Assembly: GCA_025357755.1 (NCBI GenBank)
Contig: JANXOP010000121.1
Coordinates: 24,751 to 88,750, forward strand
DNA length: 64,000 nucleotides
Source of the DNA: Kofleriaceae bacterium
GTDB taxonomy: Bacteria > Myxococcota_A > Polyangia > Haliangiales > Haliangiaceae
Direction of reading: 5' to 3'
Under the pieces are notes generated by a model that was not told the origin of the DNA, ran no database searches, and was given only the letters and a program-made list of their open reading frames with translations. The translations under genes were made by a program, and so were the position numbers. Of this stretch, positions 1 through 9,409 are shown piece after piece; within the stretch, counting starts at the first letter, position 1; each line of letters begins with the position of its first letter.

Positions 1-309
1 CGCTGGCGCTCGAAATGGCGCGCGTTCGAAGAGGCGAGCAGCGTCGGCGTCTTGCCCGAGGTCCCGCCCGCGATATGGATCATCTGATCGGTGATCGCGA
101 ACGCGGCGATGTATCCGAGGTCGGTCGGCGGTTGCACCACCGTGAGCTCCAGATCCACCTGACCAGTCTGCTCAGCGGTCCCGATTTTCCTAGTGGTCGC
201 GCGCAGTTTCGCTGGTTCGTGCCCGAGCCATTCCGTTCACCTTGACAACCCATCCGCTATCACGGATATTGATCTGGCTCGCGAACGGACCCTTTGTCCG
301 CTTCATCAT
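1..309 (-). pseudogene. 5' part of an unrecognised gene, apparently frameshifted; 3' end outside the window
   Basis: An ATG-ATG start at 309-304 follows a strong GAGGAGGAG Shine-Dalgarno. The first frame reads 39 codons and stops at TAG (192-190). From about base 236 downwards a second frame, offset by one, stays open to the window edge and has the codon bias of the neighbours; it includes the stretch VVQPPTDLGYIAAFAITDQM. Removing one base near 230 would join the frames into one protein. The downstream part has a loose look of a BNR or propeller-type repeat, but I do not recognise the family. It could be a true pseudogene, an assembly error, a programmed frameshift, or a separate gene starting at GTG (158). 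Confidence 0.4.
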
Positions 310-346
310 CTCCTCCTCTTCTCTGCGGAGGGCCCGTTCGCGAGCC
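276..346 (-). promoter_or_regulatory. Long hairpin presenting the ribosome binding site and start codon in its loop
   Basis: Bases 276-288 and 334-346 are perfect 13-base inverted copies. Pairing continues through one wobble and three G-C pairs (290-292 with 330-332) and, past a four-base bulge at 293-296, through 297-301 with 325-329. The 23-base loop (302-324) holds the purine-rich Shine-Dalgarno and both ATG codons of the gene at the window edge. This would keep the start site open in the mRNA; it may be an RNA regulatory element or a protein-binding palindrome. Confidence 0.45.
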
Positions 347-387
347 ATGTCTCCTTCGCCTAGAAGTTGAAGGTCGGGCTCTTCGGC

Positions 388-1213
<826 letters not shown>

Positions 1214-1224
<11 letters not shown>

Positions 1225-2068
1225 AGCCAGCCTCCAACCCGGTGCTCGTATGCGCGCTGTTCATCGCGCTCCACAACAGCTTGGCCTCGACATAGAGCAC
1301 CTTGATCGCGGTGAACCGAAACCCCGCAGACCACGGCGATGCGTGCGACAGCTGATCGAAGCCTCGGGTCTGCTGGCCATCGAGCCACGTCAGCCAGTTG
1401 AGATCGCCCTCGACGAAACCTTCGAGCATCGCGACGTTGTGGTGCGCGACCGGCAACCAGTACGTCGCGCCCGCGCGCAGGAACGTGCCGAAGAAATTGT
1501 AGCTCGCATCGCCTGCTTTCGTCGTGACGTCCGCGTCGGGCGTGTACGAGCTCAACGTGCGGTCGTGGAGCCCCATCGAACCGAACGCGAACTTGCCGCT
1601 CGCGCGCACGCCCCAGTGGCTCGTCGTCGACGTGCTCGCCGTCGCATAACCGAAATCGAACATCCACCCAGAGGTGTCACCGCCGAGCGAGCGCGATGCG
1701 ATCTCGAGCCCGGCGCAGAGCCCGCCGAAGTTCTGTGATGGATCCGAGGCCGCGCCCATGAGATCGACCGCGCTCTGCGCACGCTCGACGTTGACGGTGC
1801 TCGTCGTCTCCGTCGTCACGCGGTAGTAGCTACCTTCGTCCGACACCGTCCGCGTCGTCTTGGAATCGACGGCGCCGGCGGCCGCGAGTGCGCCGAGCCC
1901 GAGCAAGCTCGCGCGGGTCAGCAAGCCCCCTCGATCGCCAATGTAGATCGAGCTCGACCTGCCGCCCGAGACCCCGGTCGGTGCGGTTGCACCTCCATCT
2001 TGGGTCCGGAAGGCCGCCGTACATCCGACCGCACCGAGTGCGATCATCACCACCCAACGTCGGTCCAT
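1214..2068 (-). CDS. Lipoprotein with a C-terminal outer-membrane barrel-like region, unknown function
   Basis: A 284-residue protein. The N-terminus is a short hydrophobic stretch ending in Ala-Val-Gly-Cys (Cys16), a lipobox, so lipid anchoring after export is likely. Residues 60-120 are polar and Thr/Ser-rich. The last 120 residues contain amphipathic strands rich in Trp, Tyr and Phe and end in Gly-Phe-Ala-Phe, as barrels do. A GGGAGG Shine-Dalgarno sits eight bases before the ATG. It is followed, with an 11-base overlap, by another barrel-like gene, and preceded on the same strand by two haem lipoproteins, so it may belong to the same envelope assembly. The family is not recognised. Confidence 0.68.
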
Positions 2069-2142
2069 GAACCTCCCATCCTCGCACGAGCGAAAATCCG
2101 AGGTCAGGGCGCGATGGGGTAAATCATCCTGCCGCCGGCGCT

Positions 2143-3816
2143 CTAATGATCGTTAGCGTCCCAGTAATCGACCTCGGCTTGGACCACCGCCGAGAGATCC
2201 TCGCCGCGTCCGCCTTTGATCGCCCACGTGTAGTCGGTGAAGAAGTTGTTCCGCACGCGTGTCGAGCCGAAATGCGGCTGCTCTGCGAGGATGGCCTCGG
2301 GAAGCAGCTCGGTACCGCCGTGCTGATGGCAACCGATGCAGTTCGTTCCCGCGTTGTGATCGCCGAGCTCGATGTACGGGTTCGAGCACCAGCTCGGCGT
2401 GCCCGTGCCACCTCGCGCCGCGTTGACCGCGGCCAGAGAATCACCTAGCGATCCTGCGAAGCCACCGCGCGGATCCGGATCGTTCTCGACGTAGCCCGCG
2501 ACCGCGCACATCTTGTAGTTCTTCCAGGGACCAGGCAGCTGCGCGATCGCGGCCGGCCGATCCGCACCGAAATCGCTATCCGGATCGGGCGACCACCACA
2601 GCGTGATCCACAGCCAGTGATCGAGCTCCTTCGACATGATGTGGAGGCCCGGCATGCGGAACACCGCACCGGTCGTCGGCAGGGTCGAGGTGTAGATCGC
2701 ATCGGGACCCGGATCCGAGCCGCCATCTTCGGTCCAGAACGGATCGTCGCTCGCGAGGCGCTGGGTCATCCGCGCTGCAGATGTATCGAACGTGGGCAGC
2801 GGATCGCCGAGGTCGCGATGCCAATCGGCCTTCACGATCACCGCATCGCGCGGTTGCTCGCCATCGAGGCACGTCGGCGTCGCGACATCCATCGTGGTGT
2901 AGGCGATCTGGACCTCGACCGTGCTCGCCGCCGCACCGAACACCGCGACATAGATCGGCGCACCGCCCGGCACGTCGCAGCTCTCGTCGCTCGCGCCACC
3001 GTCGGATCGACAGTCGAACTCCGTCTCCGTCGGCGCCGAGCCAGCACGCACGTAGAGGTCCGCATCGCCGCGACCCGTCATCGCGATCGTGACGCGCGCC
3101 GCAGCTCCCGCCAGGTACGGCCCGAACGTGCGCCACTCGCACGCATCGAGCGCGGCGGGCTCGCGGACCACGACCGGTGCGCCGAGCTTGGTCGCATCCG
3201 GTGCAAACGGGTCCGGAGCTGGCGCCGTGCGACACGCATCTTGTTCCTTGTACGAATGGATCAGCTGCCGCATCGCACCCGGGCTGTAGCCGACGCGATT
3301 CGCGCCCGCGATGCCCTGCGCTTTGTCCTGCGAAGCGATCGCCGCGAGGTAGTCCGCGTAGCGCTGAGCCGGCCAATCCTGCGGCAGCTCGTCGAGCGCG
3401 GTCGTGTTCCACACGAAGCCCGCATCGATCGTGGCGGTGTCGAGTGGAGCCCGCGCTGCCCGCGCGGTGGGCCCTAGGTCGCGATACAGCTTCTTGAATA
3501 CGCGCTCGAAGTCATCGTGCGTGAACCACGTGTGCCAGGCCGGCAATGCGAACCCGGTCTCGGCGAGCGGGGTCGGGGCGAGCACCTTGCCGACCACGTT
3601 CCACGCCGCCGCGCGACGCGCCGCGATCGAGCTGGTTAGCTCGCCATCGCGCGCCGCCATCGTGAGATCCGGCGTGTACTCGGCCGCACCACCGATCACC
3701 TTGCGATCCTGGATCGTCGCTGCACCGGTGGTGGTGCCCAGGTGACATGCCGCGGTCTTGTCGTGCGGCTCGGAACACCCGAACAGCAGCGCGAAGAGGA
3801 CAGCCGCGTAGCGCAT
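2143..3816 (-). CDS. Cytochrome c-type lipoprotein with a PPC-like domain
   Basis: A 557-residue lipoprotein: hydrophobic leader with lipobox Leu-Phe-Gly-Cys (Cys14). Residues 95-115 carry a Trp/His-rich segment (WHTWFTHDDFERVF). Residues 229-308 resemble a bacterial pre-peptidase C-terminal (PPC) domain, with the GRGDADLYVRAGS strand and paired cysteines. A single CxxCH haem motif lies at 493-497. Electron transfer or redox sensing in the envelope is therefore likely, but the partner is unknown. It starts 12 bases after the stop of the larger haem lipoprotein upstream, which has the same PPC strand, so the two look like diverged partners. There is no Shine-Dalgarno; a TAAGCT hexamer ends nine bases before ATG (3826-3831). 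Confidence 0.78.
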   Translation of the reverse strand: MRYAAVLFALLFGCSEPHDKTAACHLGTTTGAATIQDRKVIGGAAEYTPDLTMAARDGELTSSIAARRAAAWNVVGKVLAPTPLAETGFALPAWHTWFTHDDFERVFKKLYRDLGPTARAARAPLDTATIDAGFVWNTTALDELPQDWPAQRYADYLAAIASQDKAQGIAGANRVGYSPGAMRQLIHSYKEQDACRTAPAPDPFAPDATKLGAPVVVREPAALDACEWRTFGPYLAGAAARVTIAMTGRGDADLYVRAGSAPTETEFDCRSDGGASDESCDVPGGAPIYVAVFGAAASTVEVQIAYTTMDVATPTCLDGEQPRDAVIVKADWHRDLGDPLPTFDTSAARMTQRLASDDPFWTEDGGSDPGPDAIYTSTLPTTGAVFRMPGLHIMSKELDHWLWITLWWSPDPDSDFGADRPAAIAQLPGPWKNYKMCAVAGYVENDPDPRGGFAGSLGDSLAAVNAARGGTGTPSWCSNPYIELGDHNAGTNCIGCHQHGGTELLPEAILAEQPHFGSTRVRNNFFTDYTWAIKGGRGEDLSAVVQAEVDYWDANDH

Positions 3817-3828
3817 GGTCGTCGTAGC

Positions 3829-6800
3829 TTACAGCGCCGCGTCGCTCGCGGCGGCGTATTCCTTGTTCGAGACCTTGTCGCGGACGAGGAAGTAGATCCA
3901 GCCATCGGCGCGCCAGTGCGGGTAGAGCGCGTACTGGCCGGGGTGCATGTTCGTGATGCGGCGGCTCGCGCCGGTCGTGAGGTCGATCAAGACGAGGTTC
4001 GCGGTGCCCTTCGCGAGCATGTCCTTGAAGACCGGATCGGCCGCCGAGGCAAAGCCGAGGTCGGCGTAATCGTTGGCACCGACGTAGTGGTGGATGACCA
4101 TGAAGCGCTCGTCGAACGAGATGCTCGGCTTCGCACCTTGCGTGCAGTAGCGGCCGATCTCCGGCGTCGTCACCGTGTACGAGGTCGCGGTCGGCACGGC
4201 GACGACCTTGCGCAGCACGTAGCCGAGCTGCTTCGCCTCGTTACCGAACCGGCTCACGACCATCGTCGTCGAGGGCGAGAGCACGGTGTCGCCTTCGAAC
4301 GGCGAATTCATCACGACCGACGGCTTACCAGTGTAGTGCGTGCCGTTGTAGACCATCGGCGTGAGCTTCATCGTCGCGGTCGTGCCGAACGCGGCACTCG
4401 GATCCGTCGTCGTGCCCGCGCTCGGGTGATCGCTCGTGAACTGGCTGTTGACCACGAAGTAGTCGCCACCACCGAGCCCCGCACCGAGGTGCTGGTACAG
4501 GCTCACACCCTCGACGGTGTTGCAGGCGGTCTCCGAGAAGTCGATGCGATCCGGATCGCTCTGGAGCAGCGCCATCGAGCAGAAGCCCGCGCCGATCGGC
4601 GTGCCCTGGAACACCCAGCCGCGATTATCAGGGAAGAAGCCCGGGTCGTACGCGGCCTTGACCGAGATGTCCTTGTCGTTCTGGAGATCCGCGATCGCGC
4701 CGCCATCGCCGCCGGTGCGACCGTTCGCGACGAATCGACCATCGGCCGAGCTGCGCATCCAGTAGTACGTGTTGTACGAGAGCTCGCGGAGCACGCGCAC
4801 GGTACCGACCGTCGCCCAGCCGGTGCCGTACGATTTGGTCTGCGCATCGGGCACGCTCGTGAGGCACTGCTTCGGATTCGTCGCGGTACCGCAGCCGTAC
4901 ATGCGGAGGTTGTTCGCCTTGTTCACGGCCGCCCAGCCCTGCGTCGCCATCTGCGAGGTATGGGTCGCGACCTCGCTCGTGATCGAGGCGACACACGAGG
5001 TCGGTCCCGTATCCGGCGCGATGTACGTGGTCAGGTTGGGCAAGCCGCGCGCGAACCACTCCGCGACGATATCGAAGTCCGCCTGGGCGAGCCGCGGGTG
5101 GTTGCCCTTTGGCATCGACGCGCGGTTCTTGAACTTGCCGTACTCGAGCGCCCAGGTATCGGCGGTGTTGCTGCCCTCGCCGGCCGGATACGCCTGCTTG
5201 AACGTGTCCTGGAACCAACCGAGGTGCGCGGCGCCGGCGTAGATGCCGAGCTTCGCGGGCACGAACGGCGAATCGGCCTGGCCCGGCTCGAGGCGGATGC
5301 AGTCGACGATGTCCTTCGCCGGCTTCGCGCCCGAGCCCGGCGCTTGGTACGTCACGGTCAGATCGACCGTCGCATCGGCGTAGGCGTTGACGCCGACGTA
5401 GAACTTCGCGGGACCGGCCGCATTGAACTGGGTACCGGTGCAGTCTTCATTCGAGCTGCTGGTGTAGGGGCGACAATCGTAGTTCGTCGTCGAGACTTCT
5501 TCGCTGCGCTTGACGTAGAGGTCGGCATCGCCCGTGCCCTCGAGATGCGCCTCGAGCTTGGTACCGGCGGCCACGTCGTACGGACCAAAGGTCTTGAAGT
5601 CACCGGCGTGCATCGCGATGCCGGTCTGGTTGTCGGTGTGCGGCGTGCCGCCCGAGGTGGTGTTCAAGCACGTCGAGGTCGCGACATCGGTCTTGTCTTG
5701 CCAGTCGCGCAGCGTCGTCTGGTTCGGTGCGTGGCACTCCGCGCACTCTTGCGACGGCGCGTTCTTGTTCATGCCGAGCAACGTGGTGGCTTGCTTCGCG
5801 AGTGCATCGTCCCCGAGCGTGACGGGGTTGCGGAGTTGACCGTTACCACCGGTGACCTCACCGACCGACTGCGGGATGTCCTGCCAGATGCACGCGGGAT
5901 CGGTCGGCGTCGCGCCGCACTTACGAATGAACTGCAGCGCCTTGCCGAACTCCGAGGTCGTCCAGTTCGCATCCGTATCGAACGCGACATCCGTCGGCAT
6001 CCAGTACTTGTGACCGGGTTGATTCCACAGGTCCGTAGTGATCGCGGTCCACGAGGTGTCGGTGCCCTGCAGCCGATCGAGCCACGAGTCGGCCCACACG
6101 CCCGCGCCCATGCGATGGCAACGCAAGCACGCGTTCGCCTCGGCCGAGACCAGCTGCTTCTCTTGCTTCCAGCCCTGGCCCTTGAGGTTGATGATCGAGT
6201 ACGGCGAATCGTTCGCGCCGATCGCGAAGTCCGGATCGAGGCCCATCTTCGGGATGATCGGGTTGCCCTGGCCATCCTTCGCCCCGTCGATCCACGGCGA
6301 GTGGACGAACGGATCGGCATCGTGGCAGCGGTTGCACTCGATGCCACTACCCATGCCGCCGTGGACGCCGCTCCAGAGAGTTTGTGACTTCTCTTTATCG
6401 GCCGGGTGCGGCACGTGACCGCCATCGGTCTTCGAGTACAGCGCGTTCTGGAAGAAGCAGGTCTTACCGGTGAACGGGTTGTGCCCGATCATCGCGATGT
6501 CGTTGTACTGATCACCGGTCAAGCCGCCGATGCTCTTGCGACAGAGCAGGACCCAGTGGGTGCCTTGATCGTTGGTCTTCTCGGCGACGCGCGGGCCGGC
6601 CTCGCACAGCGAGTAGATGTACTGCGGCTTGTCGCACTTCGCGAGCGTGCCGATCTGCGGATGGTTGACGGTGCCGTTGCCATCCGTCGCGGTCATCGGA
6701 ATCTCCGTCGAGTCGAGACAGCTGTAGGTCTCGTACGAGCCGTCGCTGATCTTCTTGAAGAACGGAATCTCGCCCATCTCCTGGACGCAACGCTCGCCGT

Positions 6801-7311
6801 AGCCGACCGGCGAGTTGATCATCACTTCGCCGCTCGGGCCATCGGCCTTGCCATCGAGGCCCGCGGCCTTGCCGTCGTCCCACGCCGCGAACAGATCGCG
6901 CTCGGTCTTGATCTCGAGCTCGCCTCCATCGAACACGCACATGTCGATGATCGAGTCGGTGCCGGCCGCGGCTTGCGCGATCATCGCCGGCGTCGGCTGG
7001 CTCGCCCACTCGGGGCCGTAGAACGGCTTGGTCAGCGCGGGGTCGACGAACGGGCCATCGATCGTGCCTTGGCTACCGGTCAGCGCGGTGCCGGTCGCCT
7101 TGAGCGCGCCGCAATCGATCGTGCCGAACTTGCCGCGGCGGGCCTGGGTGTAGACCTCCTTGCCGCCGAGGTCCTGGTTGGTCTGGATGACGATGCGACC
7201 GTTCGAGTGGTTGTAGAGCGGCTTGACCTCGAGGTCCTCACCGCACCCACTGAACAGAACCAGCGCGCCTCCGAGCAGGGTGGCGAGTCGAATAGCCGTT
7301 GGCGTTCGCAT
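3829..7311 (-). CDS. Large lipoprotein with three CxxCH haem motifs, a PPC-like domain and a C-terminal propeller-like region
   Basis: A 1160-residue protein, read from ATG at 7311, which gives a leader ending in Phe-Ser-Gly-Cys (Cys23, lipobox); an upstream in-frame ATG would add 35 residues and bury the leader. CxxCH motifs are at about 326-330, 395-399 and 523-527. A PPC-like segment (GTGDADLYVKRSEE) follows at roughly 570-655, then a segment with MPKGNHPRLAQADFDIVAEW that resembles the Met-ligand part of a cytochrome c. The last 350 residues have Trp/Tyr-rich repeats ending in a TolB or WD40-like blade (LIDLTTGASRRITNMHPGQY). An envelope electron-transfer role is likely. No Shine-Dalgarno is visible. 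Confidence 0.78.
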   Translation of the reverse strand: MRTPTAIRLATLLGGALVLFSGCGEDLEVKPLYNHSNGRIVIQTNQDLGGKEVYTQARRGKFGTIDCGALKATGTALTGSQGTIDGPFVDPALTKPFYGPEWASQPTPAMIAQAAAGTDSIIDMCVFDGGELEIKTERDLFAAWDDGKAAGLDGKADGPSGEVMINSPVGYGERCVQEMGEIPFFKKISDGSYETYSCLDSTEIPMTATDGNGTVNHPQIGTLAKCDKPQYIYSLCEAGPRVAEKTNDQGTHWVLLCRKSIGGLTGDQYNDIAMIGHNPFTGKTCFFQNALYSKTDGGHVPHPADKEKSQTLWSGVHGGMGSGIECNRCHDADPFVHSPWIDGAKDGQGNPIIPKMGLDPDFAIGANDSPYSIINLKGQGWKQEKQLVSAEANACLRCHRMGAGVWADSWLDRLQGTDTSWTAITTDLWNQPGHKYWMPTDVAFDTDANWTTSEFGKALQFIRKCGATPTDPACIWQDIPQSVGEVTGGNGQLRNPVTLGDDALAKQATTLLGMNKNAPSQECAECHAPNQTTLRDWQDKTDVATSTCLNTTSGGTPHTDNQTGIAMHAGDFKTFGPYDVAAGTKLEAHLEGTGDADLYVKRSEEVSTTNYDCRPYTSSSNEDCTGTQFNAAGPAKFYVGVNAYADATVDLTVTYQAPGSGAKPAKDIVDCIRLEPGQADSPFVPAKLGIYAGAAHLGWFQDTFKQAYPAGEGSNTADTWALEYGKFKNRASMPKGNHPRLAQADFDIVAEWFARGLPNLTTYIAPDTGPTSCVASITSEVATHTSQMATQGWAAVNKANNLRMYGCGTATNPKQCLTSVPDAQTKSYGTGWATVGTVRVLRELSYNTYYWMRSSADGRFVANGRTGGDGGAIADLQNDKDISVKAAYDPGFFPDNRGWVFQGTPIGAGFCSMALLQSDPDRIDFSETACNTVEGVSLYQHLGAGLGGGDYFVVNSQFTSDHPSAGTTTDPSAAFGTTATMKLTPMVYNGTHYTGKPSVVMNSPFEGDTVLSPSTTMVVSRFGNEAKQLGYVLRKVVAVPTATSYTVTTPEIGRYCTQGAKPSISFDERFMVIHHYVGANDYADLGFASAADPVFKDMLAKGTANLVLIDLTTGASRRITNMHPGQYALYPHWRADGWIYFLVRDKVSNKEYAAASDAAL

Positions 7312-7369
7312 GGAACGGTCTATCGCAACAAAGGCGCCACATTGTGCCCCACTGATCTCAGCTACATGG

Positions 7370-7419
7370 GGCGTGTTGCCGCTGGGAGACGGCGAATGTC
7401 CCAGCCGGCAGGGCACGCC
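7370..7419 (-). terminator. Stable hairpin between the acyl-CoA dehydrogenase and the haem lipoprotein operon
   Basis: The arms 7370-7387 and 7399-7419 pair almost throughout, with small bulges on one side and an 11-base loop. It lies 59 bases beyond the acyl-CoA dehydrogenase stop and 58 bases before the next gene on the same strand. No U-tract follows, so it is either a terminator without one or a 5' leader structure of the lipoprotein operon. Confidence 0.4.
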
Positions 7420-7477
7420 AAATGTGAGGCAGTCCGCGCTGATTGCGCCGGCTTAGACGCCGCCGGCTAGACTCCGG

Positions 7478-9304
7478 CTAGACGAACGCGTCGACCGGCA
7501 TGTCGATCGCCGAACGGTCTTCGCGCGCGATCAGCTGCGCCTTCGCAGCGACGCCCGGCAGAACGTTCTGCGCGAAGTATTGCGCCGCGTACTTCTTGCC
7601 GGCGTAGAACGCCTTGTCGGGATGATCGGCGGCGAGCTTGCCGGTCGCGGCCTCCGCGATCACGGCCTGCTCGAGCAGCAGCCAGCCGATCGTGGTCTCC
7701 GACATCATCTCGAGGAAGCGATTCGCGACCGAGGGCACGAGCTCCATCTTGCCGCCGCCGAACCACTGCAGGAACTTGCCGCCCGACGCGGTCATCGCTT
7801 CCATCGCCTGGCCGAGGATCGCGATCGAGTCCTTCAGCGACTCGTGGTCCTTGTTCTTCGCGACGAACGTCGCGACGTCCTTACCGAAGGCCTGGACGTT
7901 CGCGCCACCGCGCTGCATCAGCTTGCGCCCGACGAGGTCCATCGCCTGGATGTGGTTCGTGCCCTCGTAGATCGAGAAGATCTTCGAGTCACGGCAGTAC
8001 TGCTCGACCGGCCAATCACGCAGGAAGCCCGCGCCGCCATAGACCTGGATCGCGGTCGCGCAGATCAGGAATGCCTGATCGCTGCCGTATGCCTTGAGGA
8101 GCGGCACGAGCAGATCGACCTGGCCCTGGTGATAGTCGATCTGCGCGTTGTCACTGCTGCCCGCCTTCTCGAGCGCATTGTGCCGATCGATGTGCATGGT
8201 CAGCTTCACGGCGAGGGCGCGAATGCCTTCGACGCGCGCCTTCATGTCGAGCAGCATCCGCTTGACGTCGGGGTGCTCGATGATCGGCACGCGCGGAGCG
8301 GTCGCATCCTTCCAGTTCTTGATCGAGCTGCCCTGCTTGCGCTCCTTGGCGTAGTCCAGCGCGTTGAGATACGCCGAGCTCGCGATCGAGAGGCCTTGCA
8401 GGCCGACGCCGATGCGCGCGGCGTTCATCAAGTGGAACATCTGGGACATGCCCTTCTGTTCGACCGAACCGACGAGCTCGCCTACGCAGGCGCCGTTGTC
8501 GCCGAAAGCGAGCTGCGCGGTCGACGAGGCCTTGATTCCCATCTTGTGCTCGATGCCCGTCGTGGTGACGTCGTTCGGCGTCCCGTCGAGCTTCAGTTTC
8601 GGCACGATGAACAGCGAGAGGCCCTTCGTACCGGCCGGCGCGTCCGGCGTGCGCGCGAGGACCATGTGCACGATGTTCGCGCTCATGTCCTGATCGCCAC
8701 CACTGATGTAGATCTTGGTCCCCTTGAGGTTGTAGGTGCCGTCGGCGTTCTTCGTCGCCTGCGTCGCGGCCGAGCCGACATCGCTACCAGCTTGGGTCTC
8801 GGTGAGGCACATCGTGCCGCTCCAGGTGCCGTTCATCATGTTCGGCACCCACTTGGCCTGCTGCTCCGGCGTGCCGAACGTGACGATCACGTCGGCCGCG
8901 CCCTGGGTGAGCGCCGGGTACATGTTGAAGCTGGTGCACGCACCGCTCATGAACTCTTCGACCATCATCGCGAGCGTGAAGGGACCGCCCTGGCCGCCGT
9001 GCTTGGCTTCGGTGGCGAGCGTGCGCCAGCCCGCATCGAACAGCGCCTTCCAGGCCTCTTTGAAGCCGGGGGGCACTTTGACCTGGCCGTCTACGAGCTT
9101 GCAGCCGACTTCATCACCGATGGAGTTGATCGGGCCCAGGTGCTTCTGAACCCAGCCGTAGGATTCTTCGAGCACGGCGAGGACCTCGTCCTTGCCCCAG
9201 TCCGCGTAGGGCTCCTTGCTCAACAGATCCTCGATGTGGAACTGCTCGAAAAGCAGGAACGAGAGGTCGCGAAGATTCGCTTTGTAAAAGTTCTGTTGCG
9301 CCAT
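7478..9304 (-). CDS. Acyl-CoA dehydrogenase, long DmdC/FadE type
   Basis: A 608-residue flavoprotein that would oxidise an acyl-CoA to the trans-2-enoyl-CoA and pass electrons to ETF. Family features in order: an N-terminal extension, a substrate and FAD-binding middle domain with LTETQAGSDVGS (about 167-178), the helical domain with IQVYGGAGFLRDWPVEQY, the catalytic Glu in YEGTNH at about 447, and a long C-terminal extension typical of the roughly 600-residue class that includes 3-methylmercaptopropionyl-CoA dehydrogenases. The substrate cannot be told. The start at 9304 is chosen for a GGAG Shine-Dalgarno; an upstream ATG at 9331 lies inside an operator palindrome. It is divergent from htpG and probably controlled by a TetR-type fatty-acid regulator. 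Confidence 0.93.
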   Translation of the reverse strand: MAQQNFYKANLRDLSFLLFEQFHIEDLLSKEPYADWGKDEVLAVLEESYGWVQKHLGPINSIGDEVGCKLVDGQVKVPPGFKEAWKALFDAGWRTLATEAKHGGQGGPFTLAMMVEEFMSGACTSFNMYPALTQGAADVIVTFGTPEQQAKWVPNMMNGTWSGTMCLTETQAGSDVGSAATQATKNADGTYNLKGTKIYISGGDQDMSANIVHMVLARTPDAPAGTKGLSLFIVPKLKLDGTPNDVTTTGIEHKMGIKASSTAQLAFGDNGACVGELVGSVEQKGMSQMFHLMNAARIGVGLQGLSIASSAYLNALDYAKERKQGSSIKNWKDATAPRVPIIEHPDVKRMLLDMKARVEGIRALAVKLTMHIDRHNALEKAGSSDNAQIDYHQGQVDLLVPLLKAYGSDQAFLICATAIQVYGGAGFLRDWPVEQYCRDSKIFSIYEGTNHIQAMDLVGRKLMQRGGANVQAFGKDVATFVAKNKDHESLKDSIAILGQAMEAMTASGGKFLQWFGGGKMELVPSVANRFLEMMSETTIGWLLLEQAVIAEAATGKLAADHPDKAFYAGKKYAAQYFAQNVLPGVAAKAQLIAREDRSAIDMPVDAFV

Positions 9305-9316
9305 GGGGTGCTCCGC

Positions 9317-9334
9317 TGAATGAACCGTCATTCA
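9317..9334. promoter_or_regulatory. FadR/TetR-type operator palindrome TGAATGA-N4-TCATTCA
   Basis: A perfect 7+4+7 palindrome lies 13 bases before the acyl-CoA dehydrogenase start. Its arms and spacing are those of the Bacillus FadR (YsiA, TetR family) box known from fatty-acid degradation genes. No matching regulator is next door. It could also affect htpG, whose start is 76 bases away. Confidence 0.7.
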
Positions 9335-9409
9335 TTTTATGGACCGGCTAACACGTCGCGTCAAGTGGGTGGCTTGCACACTCGCAGCAGGAGGCTTACT
9401 GAGGTGCCG

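Noticed and set aside
242..270. Plus-strand TTGACA with a weak -10 nearby
   Set aside because: It lies inside the minus-strand gene and no plus-strand gene follows.
3742..6387. A long plus-strand open frame opposite the large haem lipoprotein
   Set aside because: Composition is Arg/Val/Asp-rich with no motifs; it is the third-base-GC shadow of the minus-strand gene, which has haem motifs and a lipobox.
7448..7483. Three near-copies of CCGGCTAGAC at the acyl-CoA dehydrogenase stop
   Set aside because: Too short and local to support more than minor slippage.
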